DNA of 14,732 nucleotides from positions 1-14,732 of the forward strand of contig DALYJJ010000141.1 in the NCBI GenBank assembly GCA_031969915.1. Reading direction: 5' to 3'. This DNA comes from DALYJJ01 sp031969915. Lineage in GTDB: Bacteria; Acidobacteriota; Terriglobia; Bryobacterales; Bryobacteraceae. The translations under genes were made by a program, and so were the position numbers. A model generated the notes under the pieces. The model was not told the origin of the DNA. It made no database searches and saw only the letters and a list, made by a program, of their open reading frames with translations. Below, piece by piece: positions 14,508 through 14,732 of the stretch (the stretch's first letter is position 1; every line of letters begins with the position of its first letter).

Positions 14508-14732
14508 CACTTCACGCCTCTCATCGCCGAAAGCCGGCGGACCAGCAGGAGCGCGGCGGCGGCGTCCGGCCTCCGGTCGCCACTTTCGGCGAACGCAACG
14601 GAAACGGCCCGGTCGAAGCCCTGCGCGGCCGCCAGCGCGGGCGGAGCGCATTCCTGCCACACCGTGCAAGCGGCGATCTCGCCCACCGCGCCGTATCCGA
14701 GTCGAACGGGAAGGTCCTCCGCGGCGCGGAGC
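14504..14732 (-). CDS. 3' end of an unidentified gene, 5' part beyond the window
   Basis: The last 76 codons of an open frame that enters from the right edge and stops at TGA 14506-14504. The visible part reads LRAAEDLPVRLGYGAVGEI and onward to RRLSAMRGVKW, with GC-rich third positions and balanced amino-acid content. The competing frame used by the receptor's upstream extension is arginine-rich, so this frame is the coding one. I do not recognise the family. Two cysteines (TVW...CAPP region) and an alanine/leucine-rich C-terminal helix are visible, with no membrane segment. The stop overlaps the receptor start in a GTGA arrangement, so the two are probably translationally coupled. A start inside the window (GTG at 14686) is possible, but the frame is open to the edge, so I treat it as partial. 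Confidence 0.6.
   Translation of the reverse strand, partial: LRAAEDLPVRLGYGAVGEIAACTVWQECAPPALAAAQGFDRAVSVAFAESGDRRPDAAAALLLVRRLSAMRGVKW
14517..14522 (-). promoter_or_regulatory. Ribosome binding site of the TonB-dependent receptor
   Basis: GAGAGG lies 6 nt before GTG 14510 and 9 nt before GTG 14507, inside the 3' end of the upstream coding sequence. It supports a GTG start at this point, directly before the signal peptide. Confidence 0.5.

Noticed and set aside
14508..14669. Upstream extension of the TonB-dependent receptor frame to 1025 residues
   Set aside because: The extra N-terminus is arginine-rich and would bury the signal peptide. The other frame here is the coding one, and a GTG with GAGAGG marks the real start.

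Overview
This is a GC-rich, almost fully coding bacterial window: ten coding sequences, two cut by the window edges, with no gene-free stretch longer than about 40 bases. I infer a member of the Acidobacteriota (Bryobacter/Solibacter-like). The basis is an Oar-type TonB-dependent receptor with an N-terminal carboxypeptidase-regulatory-like domain, a membrane Ser/Thr kinase fused to an FGE/sulfatase-modifying-factor fold, a secreted 'NFSGLWKFNPER' protein and the high GC content. No rRNA or marker gene is present, so this assignment is tentative. I see no tRNA, rRNA, CRISPR array, insertion sequence or prophage gene.

Layout. (1) 1-2999, minus strand: a secreted gamma-glutamyltranspeptidase-family Ntn-hydrolase followed 35 nt later by an AMP-dependent acyl-CoA synthetase that runs off the left edge. 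(2) 3000-3021: a 22-nt divergent intergenic space with a perfect TATAAT box. (3) 3022-5134, plus strand: a cassette of four small genes with spacings of 1, 41 and 1 nt. They encode a 53-residue zinc-ribbon microprotein, a DinB-fold protein, a secreted lipocalin-like protein and a DUF72 (YecE-like) protein. (4) 14732-5118, minus strand: a train of five genes with an overlap and gaps of 26, 6 and 4 nt. It holds the 3' end of an unidentified gene, a TonB-dependent receptor, a full-length Lhr helicase, the kinase-FGE fusion and an RluA-family pseudouridine synthase. The two convergent trains overlap by 17 bp at their stops (5118-5134).

The tight lhr / kinase / rluA packing links a nucleic-acid helicase, an RNA-modifying enzyme and a membrane signalling kinase in one probable transcript. 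This is the most suggestive grouping here, but a shared function is inference. No clearly new system such as a defence locus, retroelement or biosynthetic cluster is evident. The best leads are the microprotein, the compressed divergent promoter that may give leaderless messages, the cysteine-free FGE-like sensor domain and the lhr-kinase-rluA grouping.
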